A stretch of 64,000 nucleotides of DNA from Calycina herbarum. Its lineage: Eukaryota > Ascomycota > Leotiomycetes > Helotiales > Pezizellaceae. Below, in pieces: positions 42,873-55,894 of this stretch. The translations under genes were made by a program, and so were the position numbers. The DNA lies in NCBI GenBank assembly GCA_001414485.1, contig LLEY01000006.1, forward strand, positions 434,001-498,000, read 5' to 3'. How positions within the stretch are numbered: the first letter of the stretch is position 1; each line of letters opens with the position of its first letter. The notes under the pieces are model-generated. The model did not search any database. It was not told the origin of the DNA and worked only from the letters and a program-made list of their open reading frames with translations.

Positions 42873-43904
42873 TCATGAAAAAAATGGATGCTTTAGTGTC
42901 TAGAATGTGTTAGTAAGAACACAAAACAAAAATAATAAAAGGGGGTGTACCTTGGAAGCAGATAACCTCTGACCACTTTCATAACAAACCAACTTCTTCA
43001 CCAAATCCTTCCCATCCTCATCAACACCCTCCAACAGCTCCTCCCATGAACGACCTGGGAATTCTTGATACCACTGGAAAGGAGGTGTAGAAAAGTGCTT
43101 AGCTTCGGGCCACGTTTCTTCTGTCGGGGTACCAATGGTTTTGAAAATACTCAAGATAAGTCCCAATTGATTTCCATCTTCCGAAGTATCTGGAGACACG
43201 AAAAGAGTCTTGGGCGGCGTGCGTAGACATTCGACCAACATTGTGCCAGCGGCCCACATGTCGAGACTTGTGTCGTAGCATCTATTTCCGAATAATGTTT
43301 CTGGGGCGCGATAGCAGGTAGTGCCTACTTCAAGTACTTTGTGGTTTGCGGGTTCATCTACGAGAGATAGTGTTGGATGCCAGGATGTTCCGAAATCAGA
43401 TAGATACGCGGGTCCAGTTGGTGACGCGAGCAAAGTATTCGAAGGCTTGATATCTCGATGAATTATCCCAGCTGCATGTAAGTATTCAAGAGCAGAAAAT
43501 AAATCATGGAAACATGATTTCGTGAGGGAATCTGGTACAGAGCCAGACCCGATAACTTTGGCGAGTGTGAGAGGCATGAATGGAAATACAAGAACGAGTC
43601 TTCCTTCTGTATCTTTGAAAGTTGAGACTAGTTGAATGATGGATTTGTGAGATATCTGGGACAAGATTTTGACTTCGCGAAGGGAGTTGTGAGGCTCCAC
43701 GTTTCGGGTTTCGGTGATGACTTTTAGTGCAACGGTTGTTGTTCTGTAGACTTCGGAGACAAGGCCGCTTGCTATGTGATGACAGCCGGTATATTGGCCA
43801 ATGGCGATTCCATTATTGGTGAGTACATTGCTGGCAGAATGAGGAGCAGCTTCGTTAGGGAAGCTGCCATCAATAATCGTTTTACAGGCAGCTTCGTATA
43901 TTTC
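42873..43904 (-). CDS. Serine/threonine kinase, Csk1/Cak1-like (CDK-activating kinase group)
   Basis: The main exon (43904-42951) and a small last exon (42899-42873, giving 'TLKHPFFS' and a stop) encode most of a protein kinase. Motifs in order are 'VALKVITE' (Lys of VAxK), 'SLREVKILSQI' (helix C Glu), the catalytic loop 'IIHRDIKPSN', 'YLSDFGTSW', 'TTCYRAPETLFG' and 'DMWAAGTMLVECL'. The segment before the Lys ('GCHHIASGLVSEVY') lacks a normal GxGxxG loop, a known trait of Cak1/Csk1-type kinases that phosphorylate CDK T-loops. The YRAPE box and CDK-like insert also fit. A splice acceptor at 43904 shows that one or more N-terminal exons lie upstream (about 43905-44110). I could not fix them, so the listed 5' end is only the start of the recognised exon. 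I see no damage. Confidence 0.8.
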
Positions 43905-44834
43905 CTACTAGAAAAATTAGATATAAAAGCTGGCTGAACAGAACAATGGGGGCTGTCACGTGGTAAATGAAATATGTGGAGCAAAAGAAATATCAACTTG
44001 CTCTTGATTCCGAGGTGTTGTAGGTATCACTTTCCGCCGCGAAGGCTACCTTGTGTGAGTTTCCTGTCGAGCCCAGCCCTTTGGCTTCAATGCTCTTTGT
44101 CCTGAGGGGAAGATGGTTAGACAACGGGTTATGTGAGCAAGTGTGTCAGCAAAAGTACGCACAGCTTTTCAATCCTGTCATAACGCTCTGCAGCTTTCAA
44201 TTGCAACCTCCAATTGGATTCTGGTGTCTTGTCCATCTTTATTCCATCCCCAAAAAGCCGTTGCAAGGTAGAGTTGTTTGTAGAAGTGTTGTGGGCTGTC
44301 TTTGGAGATGGATGGTCCGATTTTCTGCCGAAGTGGTGATTTCTCTCCCAATATGGCTTGATATCGGTTGAGCTACAGGGGGAGGACAATGAGGCTGAAG
44401 GAGTGCCCTATGGCATTAGCTGGCAGTTGTAATTCATGTGATTTAGAAACAAGCAATGGCCTGAGGGGAAACATTGCATGCGTCGTCGTAGCACTGGTAG
44501 TAGCACTAGTAGTAGCACTAGTATAGTAGCACTGGTGAAGAGTGCAGGGATGGTCGGCTTTTCATCGGCTTTGCATCGGAGGCTCCAAGACTGCACTGCA
44601 ACGGATAGCGACAGCCTCGACCTGGAGAAACCCTGAGGAGAGTACGAGTACTAGTACTCGCTCCGTTGATGCTATTCCTCGCTCTTCCATCCCCATCCCC
44701 ATCCCCATCCTCCGCCCTGACACCACATCCCTCGCAGCGCTGCCAACCTTTCCTTGTATTATATCCTCCGCTGAGTATGCGCATCCGCCCATAATCCATC
44801 TTGAGTGTCTGCGAGCACATCTCCAACAGCAACC
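43905..44834. promoter_or_regulatory. Divergent intergenic region with two short tandem repeats
   Basis: This holds the unresolved first exon(s) of the kinase on the minus strand and the promoter and 5' leader of the Syp1 gene on the plus strand. At about 44483-44535 a 12-15-bp unit 'gtagcactagta' is repeated about four times. At 44684-44710 'catccc' is repeated in the Syp1 leader. Reading frames on both strands at 44518-44877 are overlapping shadows. Confidence 0.5.
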
Positions 44835-47814
44835 ATGGAGGCGTTGTCCCGGCAAGAGTATCCGGCCATGCTGGTAAGTTGCGAGTTGCGAACTGGTCGC
44901 ATTGGTCACCACCGAGTCGCCCAAAACACCGGTGTTGCGAGGACTAACGCCTTCGTAGGAGCGATTGCAACCTTCAGCCGCCGTGTCGAAATTCAATGAG
45001 AGAGTAAAGAGGTTAGGGAAGACAAACAGCGAAATCGCAGACTGGTTACAGGTATAGCACACCCAGGGTATAGTTGCGACGGCCGGAAATTTACTTTGTT
45101 TGCAGGAGCGACGGAAAGTCGAAGAAGCCTATGTCGCGGGACTCAAGAAACTGGTGCGACGGCCATTGCAGGAGGTGGGCAATGATCTTGGGTAAGAAAG
45201 AGCCTCAGTTGGGATCATGGAGGAAGCAGATGCTGACCTGCGTTGAAGTGTGTTCGATTTACCATGGAAGAAGATCATCGCCTCGACCGAGGAGATCGCA
45301 AGCTCACATTATACACTCGCACAACGAATAGAGAAGGATGTCGAACAGCCATTGCGGACGTTTACCTCGACGAACCGGGAAATGCAGCAGATGTCGACGG
45401 TTCAGGGGAATCTAGGAGCAATGGCGAAGGAATTGGACGACGCTCAAGAACGATCCGATAAATTGACCAGAAAAGGAGGAAAGGCAAGCGCAGCCAAGGT
45501 GGACCAGGCGACGGTAAAACTACAAGTGGCAGAGCAACAATGGAATTCGCAAGCACCCTTTATTTTCGAGACGCTCCAGGCCTTGGATGAGAGACGATTA
45601 AACCACCTACGCGATGTCCTTACCCAATACGAGACCCATCAAGCCGATCAGATTGAGCGCAACCGAATCGCTGTGGAGCAAACTCTGAGTACATTGCTGG
45701 AAGTTGATACAGTCCAGGAAATCAAAAATTGGTCGCAAGCAGGTGTTGCGGGGAAACCCATTACGGAAAGGAGAGCAAGACAATTATCTACAGCCGATGC
45801 TGCCGCCGCTGCTGCGATGCCACCACCACCCCCAACTCCAAGGTCTACCCATACCAGCCATGGAGATAACCAAAGTCAGCATTCTACCAAACCAGAAAAG
45901 GGTACGCATTCTACGTCCTCCTCTCTTGTCTCGCTGTTCCTTGATTCCAGTCCACTATTTTATTCCATCTTCAAAAACTAACTGAATTATGTAGAAAATT
46001 TAAAGAGCCGTTTTGGTACCATGATTGGCCGACGACGCCAAAGTATACACGGAGGATTGCCTTCCTTCGGACGAGCACCTTCGCCCTCTAAAGGGGGATT
46101 TGTGCCCTTTGGTCGAGGAAGTTCTGGAAGCAGAGATGGACGACCAACACCATCTCCACGCGCTTCATCTAATACTTTGCAGGAATCACATGACAATCGA
46201 TTGTCATCTCTCGCAGAATCTCCTCCAAATATGAGCCCTACTACTGCAACAAATGGCACTAATGGTGTTACCCCCGAAACTTCTCATCTCTCGGACTCGC
46301 TACCGGTCAGGCCGAAAACCAGTGGAGCTAATGGTACTTCAATGGGATCTTTATCTAGCTTTTCCGAACTCCGTGTCACAGCATCTGGTCCTTCGCCCCA
46401 GGCACAAGATGTGAAGACGGATGCAGAAGGCTTTTCGGTTCCGCCACCTCAGTTAGACCCAATCTCACAAGCTCAACAGGAGGCGGCTCAGGAGACTGAG
46501 CAACCTCAATTTAAGCTAGACATTCGAAACGAGCCCATTCCTGAGCAGGATGCGGATGCACAAGCAGCATTATCAAATGTTGCCAACACCCTCAGATCCT
46601 CCCAACTGGTGACTCCAAATCGGAAGGCAGGAACTGTGAGGGGACGAAGAGATGTGAGAAACACCATATTCGTGCCATCAACTAGCACAATGCCGAGCAA
46701 CCCAGAACTAACGCAGCCTATGCCTTCGTCACCTAGCTTTCTTGGTGGTCGAAACGCTGCTTTGGCTGCGCTATCTTCAAGTGAACACCGAACCGCACCT
46801 AGTGTTTCCGATACAACATCTATTCGTTCGGGTCATTCTCTAACTAACCATGCTCCCGTCAAACATGCAGAGATGCACAACGTTGGTTTGAACGCTTCGA
46901 TAATTGAACACATGAGCGCCTCGTTTGAGAATGGAATTATCAAAACATCACGAATTGCTGGTGAAATTGCATTTACACATATCAAGAGTACCGATGATGA
47001 TGCTCCTTTGACTCCAGGTTAGTGCTATCCAAGATCAGCTTAGACATTTACTAATATCCTCACAGAAACAGAAGTCATTAGGGTTAATAACTTTCCTAAT
47101 CTCGAAGCCATTGGCCCCAATCGTACATTTGTGCATCCTGTATCCGCCGAGAAGCCTGATGAGTTCAGTATCAATCTCGCTCCAGTCACCTCCAAATCCT
47201 CAGTTGGATTTAGTTACAGAGTACACACGGATGACTCCAAGGTTGCGGGTCATGGCCCTCTAATCATCAAGCCAGCGTGGAAGCAATTGAAGGATAAGCT
47301 TCAGCTTCTCGTCGAATACGGCGCCAACTCCGAACTAGGGACCACACCAATTTTATTTAAGAATCTTATGATTGTCGCGACTTACGAGGGGGCACGGGCG
47401 ACTGGTTGCCAGACGAAACCAACGGGCATCCATCTGAGAGAAAAGTTCTATGTCTACTGGAGACTTGGTGATGTGACTTTGGATCAAACACCACACAAAG
47501 TTATATGTCGACTTACTGGTGTCGAGGGCGCTGTGCCAACACCCGGTCACATTGAAGCCCGTTGGGAGATTTCAGGTCCAGCATCGTTTGGTCTCCATCT
47601 CGGCAGTGGAATATCACTCTCCAAGTTCGAGGTTTCGAAAGGAAAAGAGCGGGAGGAAGTCACGAGTGTCGACCCATTTGCTGATGAGTCTTTGGCTACC
47701 CCTGGATTACCGCCGCCTTCCCCGGCTGGCACTTGGACGGAGATTGAGACGAGTAAGAAGTTTGTTAGTGAAAAGTATGTTGCGAATGAGGCTAGTCTTG
47801 CGGTCCCGATTTAG
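44835..47814 (+). CDS. SYP1: Endocytic F-BAR / mu-homology protein Syp1 (muniscin)
   Basis: Six exons with GT-AG introns: 44835-44873, 44959-45051, 45106-45191, 45249-45901, 45995-47017 and 47066-47814. They give 2,643 bp and an 880-residue protein, close to the usual fungal Syp1 length. The first four exons encode the F-BAR domain ('FNERVKRLGKTNSEIADWLQ', 'RRKVEEAYVAGLKKLVRRPL', 'PWKKIIASTEEIASSHY', 'LKVAEQQWN'-type coiled coils), which binds and bends the plasma membrane. Exon 5 is a long Ser/Pro-rich disordered linker ('PSFGRAPSPSKGGFVPFGRG'). The end of exon 5 and exon 6 form the muniscin mu-homology domain ('LNASIIEHMSASFENGIIKT', 'KVICRLTGVEGAVPTPGHIE', 'ARWEISGPASFGLHLGSGIS'), which binds cargo and early endocytic proteins. 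Muniscins initiate clathrin-coated pits and in yeast also act at the bud neck. The frame is intact and this is a single-copy housekeeping gene. Confidence 0.93.
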
Positions 47815-49608
47815 GAGTTGGGAGATAAGATGATGGATATGTGGATAGTTTGGGCGGTTGAGGGAGAGGGGAAGTGTAGCGATAGCTAATTTATAGCTTG
47901 TGTAACGCCATATTCTTGTACTGTACAAGCTGCATCTTATTTTTTCTTTTGTAGAATCCACGGATTTTTCGTGAGGTGGTTTAGACTTTGTGACTTTTTT
48001 TTTGGTGAGGGTGGGTTTTGAGATGCTGATTATTTTTCTTCACATCATTTTTGGTTCTGCCGAACAAACTCTAGGTAAGAATCAGCCCTGGTCTTTAATC
48101 ATACCTTGCTTTCCGTTCATGTGCTGACAGCTTATCCAAATTCTAGTACTGATCTTCAGAGGTTTCGTCACAACTCTTCCAGGTTCTTACAATCCGATGA
48201 TACGCAGCAATCATTTGCGTCGGGTGACTGGAGTGGTCCAGGGAGGGAAGCTCGATCTGGGCAAGCAAAGGAAATGTGGCATGTTGAAAAGGGCTTCGTT
48301 CCAAGTTTAAGGAACGACCAAATCTAATGACACAACTCGAATTTTCAAAACTTTCGTGTTCCCGCCAGGGGATGCAGGAATGACTATCTGGCCAAGAACA
48401 GAGTACCGGCACGCTGCTTTCTCGATTGTTCGACTAAGACTCAGCAAGTTGATTCGAGTATCCCACAAGGCTGGAACAATTTAGATTCATGTTTCCTTCC
48501 TTATTTCCCGCCTTTCTTCCTCTCCCTATCTGGAGGAAGGAGCGACCTTGAGTCTCATCCCTCATGGTCGCCGGATTGAGCTTCGACGAGGAAGGAACGA
48601 CCACACCACGACGCATGCCTAGCGCCCCAGCCCAAATCCTCAAAACCCTCGCTTTCCCCTCCTTCCTTTCTCCCATAACACAACCTTCTTCTCCATCATC
48701 GACACATCCCATCTCCATTACCCTGAACCCGGGCAAGGCTCTCACCGTCACTCATCCCCCTGACGGTTGAAGCATCGATAAGACTGTTTCAATAGCACGA
48801 ACACCACGTTGAGAAGTAACAGCCTCTTCCTCGTTGGCACATTCTTCTTATCATTGGCGCTGTGGCGAATGGTTGTAGGTTCAATTCAGGGGGTTGATAG
48901 GGTTGGGTTAGGAGACTTTGTTTCTTTCCAACGGTTTTTGTTTTTGTTTCTGAGTTGTCGAAGTGATGAAGTGAGCGAAGCTCTGGTGAGTTGACACCCC
49001 TCGACCTCAATTCTCCAAACACGAGCTGATGCTGCTCCAGCGCCTACGCATCGACATTACTGAGAGAAGTGTATCTCGCGATTTCCTCCGTCATTGGATT
49101 TCCGGTCGTCACCAAGATCTGTGAGAATGCCATTCTGGTCTTTGCTGGGTCCCGGCGACCGGCTCGAGAACGGCTCGGATGCCGAGGCTCGGAGCCATGT
49201 CTCCCGAGGATGGCCCCATGGATCAGTTCTCCCTCATCCACCCCTCCTCCCTCTACAATTTCACGTAAGCTTGTGGCCTGCTTGATGTTCAAAGCCCCTG
49301 GCCTTCTACCATTGTACTAATCCCAGAAGAATGAAGGCAACACAACTCTAATTATTCCCGGCTTTTGGAGCGGAAATTGTGTTGATTTTCCCACTCCCTG
49401 CTGGAATAATTAGGGGTGAGGAGAAGACTGCAAGCACATCAGGGCTTCTGATTATATATCGGATGAGTCCAAATCATCGACTTCCAACGGGCAATTCTGG
49501 GGCCTTGTGGACTTGCCAAGACTGGTGAATGGCTTCAATCAACCACATGCACTGCCCAATCGAGCAAGGTCCGTCATTTGGCTTGTTAGGCGTCTGATAT
49601 CTTTCTAG
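47815..49608. other. Intergenic, no gene seen
   Basis: Normal composition. Several short frames on both strands (for example 48434-48751, 49044-49320) overlap one another and show no domain. Nothing supports a gene, and no repeat is evident. Confidence 0.5.
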
Positions 49609-51300
49609 TTGGGCTTGAGGACATATACAAAGGAGTGCTATACCAGAACTCCCGAGTTCTTTAATTTTCCCAACATCCTCGACTCGGAACCTCTATTCGA
49701 GTTGCTCTACTGGAATGTGTCACTTATTCGACCAGACCTTTGCGGATCAACGAGCTTTCGGTTGATTAAGGACTTCCCTTGCTCTCGGTATGGCTTTTCT
49801 TCCTGACTGGAATTCGAAGAAAGTCACGGCCACCACTGGTTTGCCGAAGATGGGACAGTCCAAGTTATCCATCACTCTTTCACGAAACTCCTCGATGAGA
49901 AACGAGCAATGGATGAATTACACGACCAGTTTCCTTTGTTCGACCCTAGGAACGCTCATGAACACTTACCTTTGCTATCTTCAAAATATCTGCAGTATGG
50001 GTGTCTTCGATCTGGAAAAGGAGAGCCCAAGTTAGGTGCGGAATCCGATTTCGCAATCCACTCGGCTGAACACCGATCTTGGAAAACGCAACGACCAATT
50101 GGGCATGGCACACTAATTATTACGACATCAAAGACAAGAGTTTCTTCGAGGTGGTCTATAGGTTCCTAGACTCAGCCTTTTCGACTTTCGAAGATGGTTG
50201 GTGCTTTAGTGGGGTGTGAAATATCCCGTGACTAAGGATAAATTTCCACCACCAAAATATATATTCTCTCTGTAAGAATTGTGCGGATGTCGATGCTTTG
50301 AACTCCAAGGAAAAATCTGGACTCTATTGGGCAACACAACGTACCAGTTGTCACTTTACTCCTTCGTCATGAGGCTGAGCCCAATCACCCTGATTATGAA
50401 GGACTAAAATCATTGCACCACGCCGCCGAACGCAATCACTCAAATACTGTACGAATTCTCCTTCGGAGGGGTGTGGGCCCCTTAACGCCCAAAACGAAAG
50501 AAACATTGCGATGGAGACTGCTCAGAGGCCAAAAAGCTTCCACCAAAGGAGATACTCTAAAATATATTTGCCATGTGGAGTCAAATCTACCATTGATCAA
50601 ACGGGAGACTTTAGGACAAGTTTTATGTTCTGGCCGCCAATTCGGTGAAGAGACAAATGCGCCCTTGGTGTTACAGAACAAGACTGTCTCACCCAGCGAA
50701 CAATTTGTAGAGATGTTACTGGCCAAAGGGGTTGATCCTAACCTTTCACCAGAATGGTTTAGTCCAAAACAATTTAATCAACGTCCCCAAAAATCACAAA
50801 AGCAACCGCCTATTACCACATTACAACGACTTGCCATGTCGTAGAAAAGTTGGAGCGTGATACACTTATCAATAATTCGCTCACTGATCAAATCAGAAGG
50901 CCTCCAGGCAGAGTACAACGACGGTTTCCGGGAGGGCCAATACTCCTCTTTTACAACAGACAAAATACCAAGGGACCGCCGTGTTTTCAAGCGATTAAAA
51001 TGGAGCCGGGTGCGGATATATCTGCTATCAAGAAAGAGACCCGTTCAGTTGGATTTTCTGTTGATGGTCCGGGTGTGTTACAGCATCTTTTTGAATTCGA
51101 GAAAGATTTGGAGATCTTGGATTTGATACTTGCTTATTGTGTTGATGATTACAGCTTTTATCTTTTCAAAGCTTTGCTTAGAATTTCGGGCGGGGTGTCT
51201 AAAATGGGCTGATGATATGAAAGCCGAGCCTTTGAAGCTACTCCTGGCGACTGGTGTTGATATCGATTCCAGAGATGCTGGGAATGAGAGCTGCAAAAAA
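49609..51300 (+). pseudogene. Ankyrin-repeat protein remnant (NACHT/ankyrin type)
   Basis: Pieces of one protein lie on the plus strand in shifting frames. At 50413-50844 'MHHAAERNHSNTVRILLRRG' matches an ankyrin repeat, followed by 'FVEMLLAKGVDPN', and near 51215 'MKAEPLKLLLATGVDIDSRD'. Upstream, about 49890-50010 reads 'LLDEKRAMDELHDQFPLFD' and 'HLPLLSSKYLQYGC', resembling the region before the repeats in fungal NACHT-ankyrin proteins. The pieces are separated by frameshifts and stops (about 50010, 50170, 50845, 51212), and no NACHT P-loop was found. Such proteins are NLR-like candidates for fungal self/non-self recognition, like the HET genes elsewhere in the window. This copy is dead. Confidence 0.65.
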
Positions 51301-52024
51301 GTACAATAAGGCTTCTGAGGTTGCGGGGCGCTGAGAATACTTGCGCTAACCTGACTGGGTGGGTATTTTTCGCAAATATCCTCTCCTTTTCTCTGAGCGA
51401 GTTGGAGAACTTGAAAGGAAGGATGATCAGGATAAAGAGTATCGGGAGTGGCGGAAGTAACTGGGAAGAGAGGGATTTTGAGATTGTTGAGAGGTAAAGG
51501 TTTGAGAATTTTCTCCTGTCAATTAGTAGGTGACCTACTAAAACGATGTGCAACAAAATATGCACGTCTGTTCAAAAGGGGGAATAGAGGGGTAACGGTC
51601 ACGTAGGTGGCTGAAACTTTTGCTGGCTTATTGGTTTACTAGTGGCTTACTGGGTGCTTACTGGCTTACGGCTTACCTGCTGGCTTACTCGCAAAGAGTT
51701 AGACAAAAGGAGGGTAGGAATATCAGTTCTCCCAACCTCCTGAAATAATTAACCCCCTCGATTTCCTTCCCAATCTTCCCAACCACCTCAATTTATTCCG
51801 GGCAAGAGGAATCGGCGACAAGCTTCGAGATTTAAAACCATTTCTTCATCTGTTGATGAGCAGAGGGAAGAAGTTGGACGTACCTCTCGCAATTTCCCCC
51901 AGCATTGGATTTCGGGTCGCTCCTAAGACGTGACGTATTCCGGACTCGCGATCTTCTCGAGGCTGATTGGTATAGAACACATACTGAAGCATATTTTTCA
52001 ACCTTAGGAATATTCTATTAACTA
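51301..52024. other. Intergenic with 'ggcttact' repeats
   Basis: No gene. At about 51605-51690 the word 'ggcttac(t)' recurs five or six times ('gctggcttattgg', 'gtggcttactgg', 'tgcttactggcttacggc', 'gctggcttactcgc'). The same words occur in the loose repeat near 780-900. Confidence 0.5.
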
Positions 52025-53254
52025 TTATGTTTCCAGCTCCTCAAATCTAACACCACTCTCTAACCTTCTAAATCTCACAAGTTTCTTTGCCGAAACTCTT
52101 TCTCTTCCAAGCAACTCATTATTATCTTTATTTCCCTCTCCAGCATCCTGAAGCTCATGCCCGTTATCAACAGCACTTTTTTCAAGCCCATAGAAAAGTA
52201 ATGGAAGCAAAGAAGACTTCCAAATCGGAATTTGCTGAGTATCCATGTAACTGATACCAGCAGTAATCAACAGCAAAACAAGCGTGGCACTAAGCAAAAA
52301 CACAGGAAACAACAACCATTGCCACTCAAATCTCGTACAAACACTGGTCTCGAAAACAGTTCCGTAAACCCATTGTGGGTCCTCCTTGATGTTCGCTGTT
52401 TTGCTTACACGAACTTGATTTGTAAAGGCTGTTGCCACGCTCTCAAAGGCGGCGTTAATGGTTTCAACTATTGCGTTGTTTCGGTTCCATAGTGATAGCC
52501 ACCAAGTGTCATAAAACCATATGTTGTCGATCAAATCATTATCCTGTCCAAAATCCTGTCTCTGATTTTTGTTCATGGAGCCATTAGAGTTGAAGGCATC
52601 CCCAAAAAATTGCGTGAGTGCCATGGCGTAGGGTTTTTCCATTTGATAGAGACACTCTTCTGGAATATCCTCCGGGGTCCCAGTAACATTATATGAGATG
52701 AATTTCAAGGCCTCCTTTGGCACCTTGGAAAAGTTTGCCCGATCGTAGGTCTGATTGTGGATAAAGCAGGGCTCCTTAATTGCCGTATAGTTTACGTAAA
52801 GATCACCCAGTAAATTAGAGACAAGAGTAGATGGTACCGAAGACACAAGCTTCTCGGACAATACACCAGCGTCCACTTCCGCGACGTAGTTTCTCAGACA
52901 ATGGTGGTAAATACATTGAACAGCGATCACATCCATAGCCAGAGGCAAGAGAGAAGCATAATCCACACGACGGTTTGGACAAGTTCGCGTATTGTAATTG
53001 TCCGGGTCCGTCACATTGAGAGTTCCATTTGTTACGCAACCAGCAACTGAAAAAGTCAAAAGATCGACGTAGTCAAGAGCAGCACTTTTGTATGGCTCTA
53101 GTGAGGACCGGCTCGGGAAATGGTACAAGCTGCAGCAAAAGATTTTGTGAAATGGAAGGGTGAGACCAGAGTACTTGTTCAAAATTATGGGCCTGAAATT
53201 GATGACGTAGGAACGCAAGGTTACAGTCATTCCCCCACCCCCCCAACTAAACAA
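52025..53254 (-). pseudogene. DUF3176-type membrane protein, N-terminally truncated
   Basis: The open minus-strand frame encodes the extracellular and C-terminal part of a fungal DUF3176-type membrane protein. It has a Cys-rich block ('YNTRTCPNRRVDYASLLP', 'LAMDVIAVQCIYHHCLRNYV', 'AEVDAGVLSEKLVSSVPST'), several N-glycosylation sites, then 'CTRFEWQWLLFPVFLLSATL' with one membrane helix ('FPVFLLSATLVLLLITAGIS') and the familiar 'WKSSLLPLLFYGLE' cytoplasmic motif. The first 50 or so residues of the open frame do not match. The usual N-terminal DUF3176 domain with its membrane helices is absent, and no upstream exon is visible before the transposon nest at 53660. I therefore treat it as truncated. 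The function of the family is unknown. Confidence 0.65.
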
Positions 53255-53659
53255 AATCCTACTCCTTTTCTAGCCCACTCCCCTTAATCCCAATTTTACA
53301 ACATGGATTCTGCGACCATGCCCTCGCTAAGCACTGGCCAAATCCCTTGGTGCAGACATCGCAAAGCAGCAGCACCAGCATAGAAAGCGAGAAGAGTCAT
53401 TTCATCAAATGTGACTCGTTCTTGAGGAATCGATTATTTAGGCGACAAGTTTACATAAAGTTCTAATTAGTCAGAGCATGGAAAAGGCGAGGCGACTACA
53501 GCAAGTCCTGCATATACCAAGTATACAGCTATAACTTTATTTACGTGTATATACAACTTCTTAACGTAATACTCGTTTATTTTTATAAATTAGTGTAGTG
53601 TACTTGTAAAGACTATAGCTTACGATGCTATACTGTTTTTAAAATTTAAAAAGTGTTAT
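53255..53659. other. Short transition, no gene seen
   Basis: The sequence grades from normal composition into AT-rich DNA just before the pogo element. No recognisable feature. Confidence 0.5.
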
Positions 53660-55894
53660 AACGTGCATGTATAGCGAACCGGCCAAACAAGCGAACCGGC
53701 CAAAACCCCGCGCCCCCACCACACCTCTACTAAATATTAAATTTCTCTACAACGAACGATGCCTCAGAAAAATGACGAAAGCCGGTTAGTCTTAGCCATC
53801 CAGGCTATGCAAAAAGACCTAAATTTACGTGCTCGAGCTGCTGCGAGGACCTATTCTATAGATTACCAGAAGCTAGGTCGACGTTTACTTAGTATACCTT
53901 CATAACGCGATATTCTAGCTAATTCACGGAAAATGACCGAGCTAGAGGAATCAGTGCTTATTTAACATATCCTCGACCTAGCTATAAAAGGATTTCCTCT
54001 GCAGATATCTATAGTTAAGGATATAGTAAATCGACTTCTTAAAGCACGCGACGCGCCACGCGTCGGGACGCGTTAGGCTTCTAACTTTATTAAGCGCCGC
54101 CTAGAACTCCAGACACGCTTCTAACGAAAATACGACTACTAGAGAGCTAAGTGCGAAGACCTAGAAGTTATTCGTAGCTAGTTTAAGCTTATATAAAGCA
54201 TAGTAGCGAAGTATAGAATCTATAATATAGATATCTATAACTTTAACAAGATATAACGACACTTAAACGAACTAAACAAAGATAACTAAGTCTCGAAGGT
54301 TGGTATACAGGTAAGAAGTACAGATACGCCGGGTTGTTTACTTAGAAGTGAACTCGTTACTTGTATTAAAGATGTTAAATAAGATAATAAGATTAATAAC
54401 TAAAGTTAAGTACGAAGCTTTGTAACGAAACTCAAACGAACTAAACAAAGATGACTAAGTCTCGAAGGTTGGTATACAGGTAAGAAGTACAGATACGCCG
54501 GGTTGTTCACTTAGAAGCGAACTCGTTACTTATATCAAAGATGTTAAATAAGATGATAAGATTAATAACTAAAGTTGAGTACGAAGCTCCTATCTAATAT
54601 CTCTAACTATCTAGCTAATCGTCTAGTTGTAAGTTCCTTAGTTATTATAAATATCTTAAGATTCTTATAGTCGGATAAAACTATAACTAGATGTTTTACT
54701 AACTATAAATAAATTCTCTAGTATTCTAAAGCTAATACTATAGTAAGTAATTCTTTATTAAAGATGCTATAGTTTTATTATACTAGGTTAAATGTTTTAA
54801 AGTAATATATAATAGATATAAGCTTTCCTTTTTTATTTAGTTATAGGTGAATCGTACCTACTAATATATCTAAGGCGTCTGTTTTAATCGTACTTAGTTT
54901 TTCTATATTAAAGTTATATAGAATAGGTTTTTCTATAAACCTTGCTTTAATCTTTTAAAAAGCGTTCGTAGCCTGTTTATTCTAAATAAATTTAATAGCT
55001 TTCTTAACTAGTACTATTATTAGTTTAGTAATCTTTATATAGTCTTAGATAAATAGATAGTAGAAGTTTATAAATCTAAGGAAGAACTATATATCTTTTA
55101 TATTTTCTAGTAACTTTTAGTTTAAGATATCTTAGATCTTTACTAGATCTATTTCTATTTTCTCTAAGTTAAATACCTATCTTAGAAAAAGTGTTTAAGT
55201 TACTTTAAACTTATATTTTAAGAGCTTTAGCTAAGAGTTTACTTTTGTAAGTTATTATAAAACTTCTCTAATATATCTCTTATATTCTTCTTCTTTTTCT
55301 AAGAAGATTAAGATATTATTTAGGTAATAAATTACTATTACTCTTAGAAGATCTCCTAAAATATTATTATTTTATCTCTAATATATAGCTAGTATGTTAT
55401 AGAGTCTAAATAGTATAACTATATATTTATAAAAGCCTGATAGTAAGGTAAATACTATCTTCTATTTATCTCTAACTTTTATTTATATAAGTCTATAAGC
55501 GTTTTGTTAATCTAGTTTCGTAAATCGTACTACTTTATCTAACTTATCTTATAAGTATTAGCTAGGTAGTAGTAGATAAGCGTCCTTAATCGTAGTATAA
55601 TTTACTTCTTAGTAATTAATATATACTCTCTTATCTAGATCGTCTTTCTTTTTAATAATAAGTATATTTAAGGTAATTAGTAACTTAGATTTTCTAATAT
55701 ATCTCTTCTTAATACCTTCCTTTATATAACTTTCTATTCTCTATAGGCTTTTCTAGTTATATAACTAAAGCTTTTACTTTAAGAGATAATAACTCTCTTT
55801 TAATTTAATCTTATAATTCTATAGACGATGTTTTAGTAAGGCTTATAAGTCTTCTAGGTTTTTAAACAAAGCCTTAAATTCTCTATACTACATA

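Noticed and set aside
49044..49320. Three overlapping frames of 63-83 residues
   Set aside because: They cover the same bases in different phases and strands with no family similarity.
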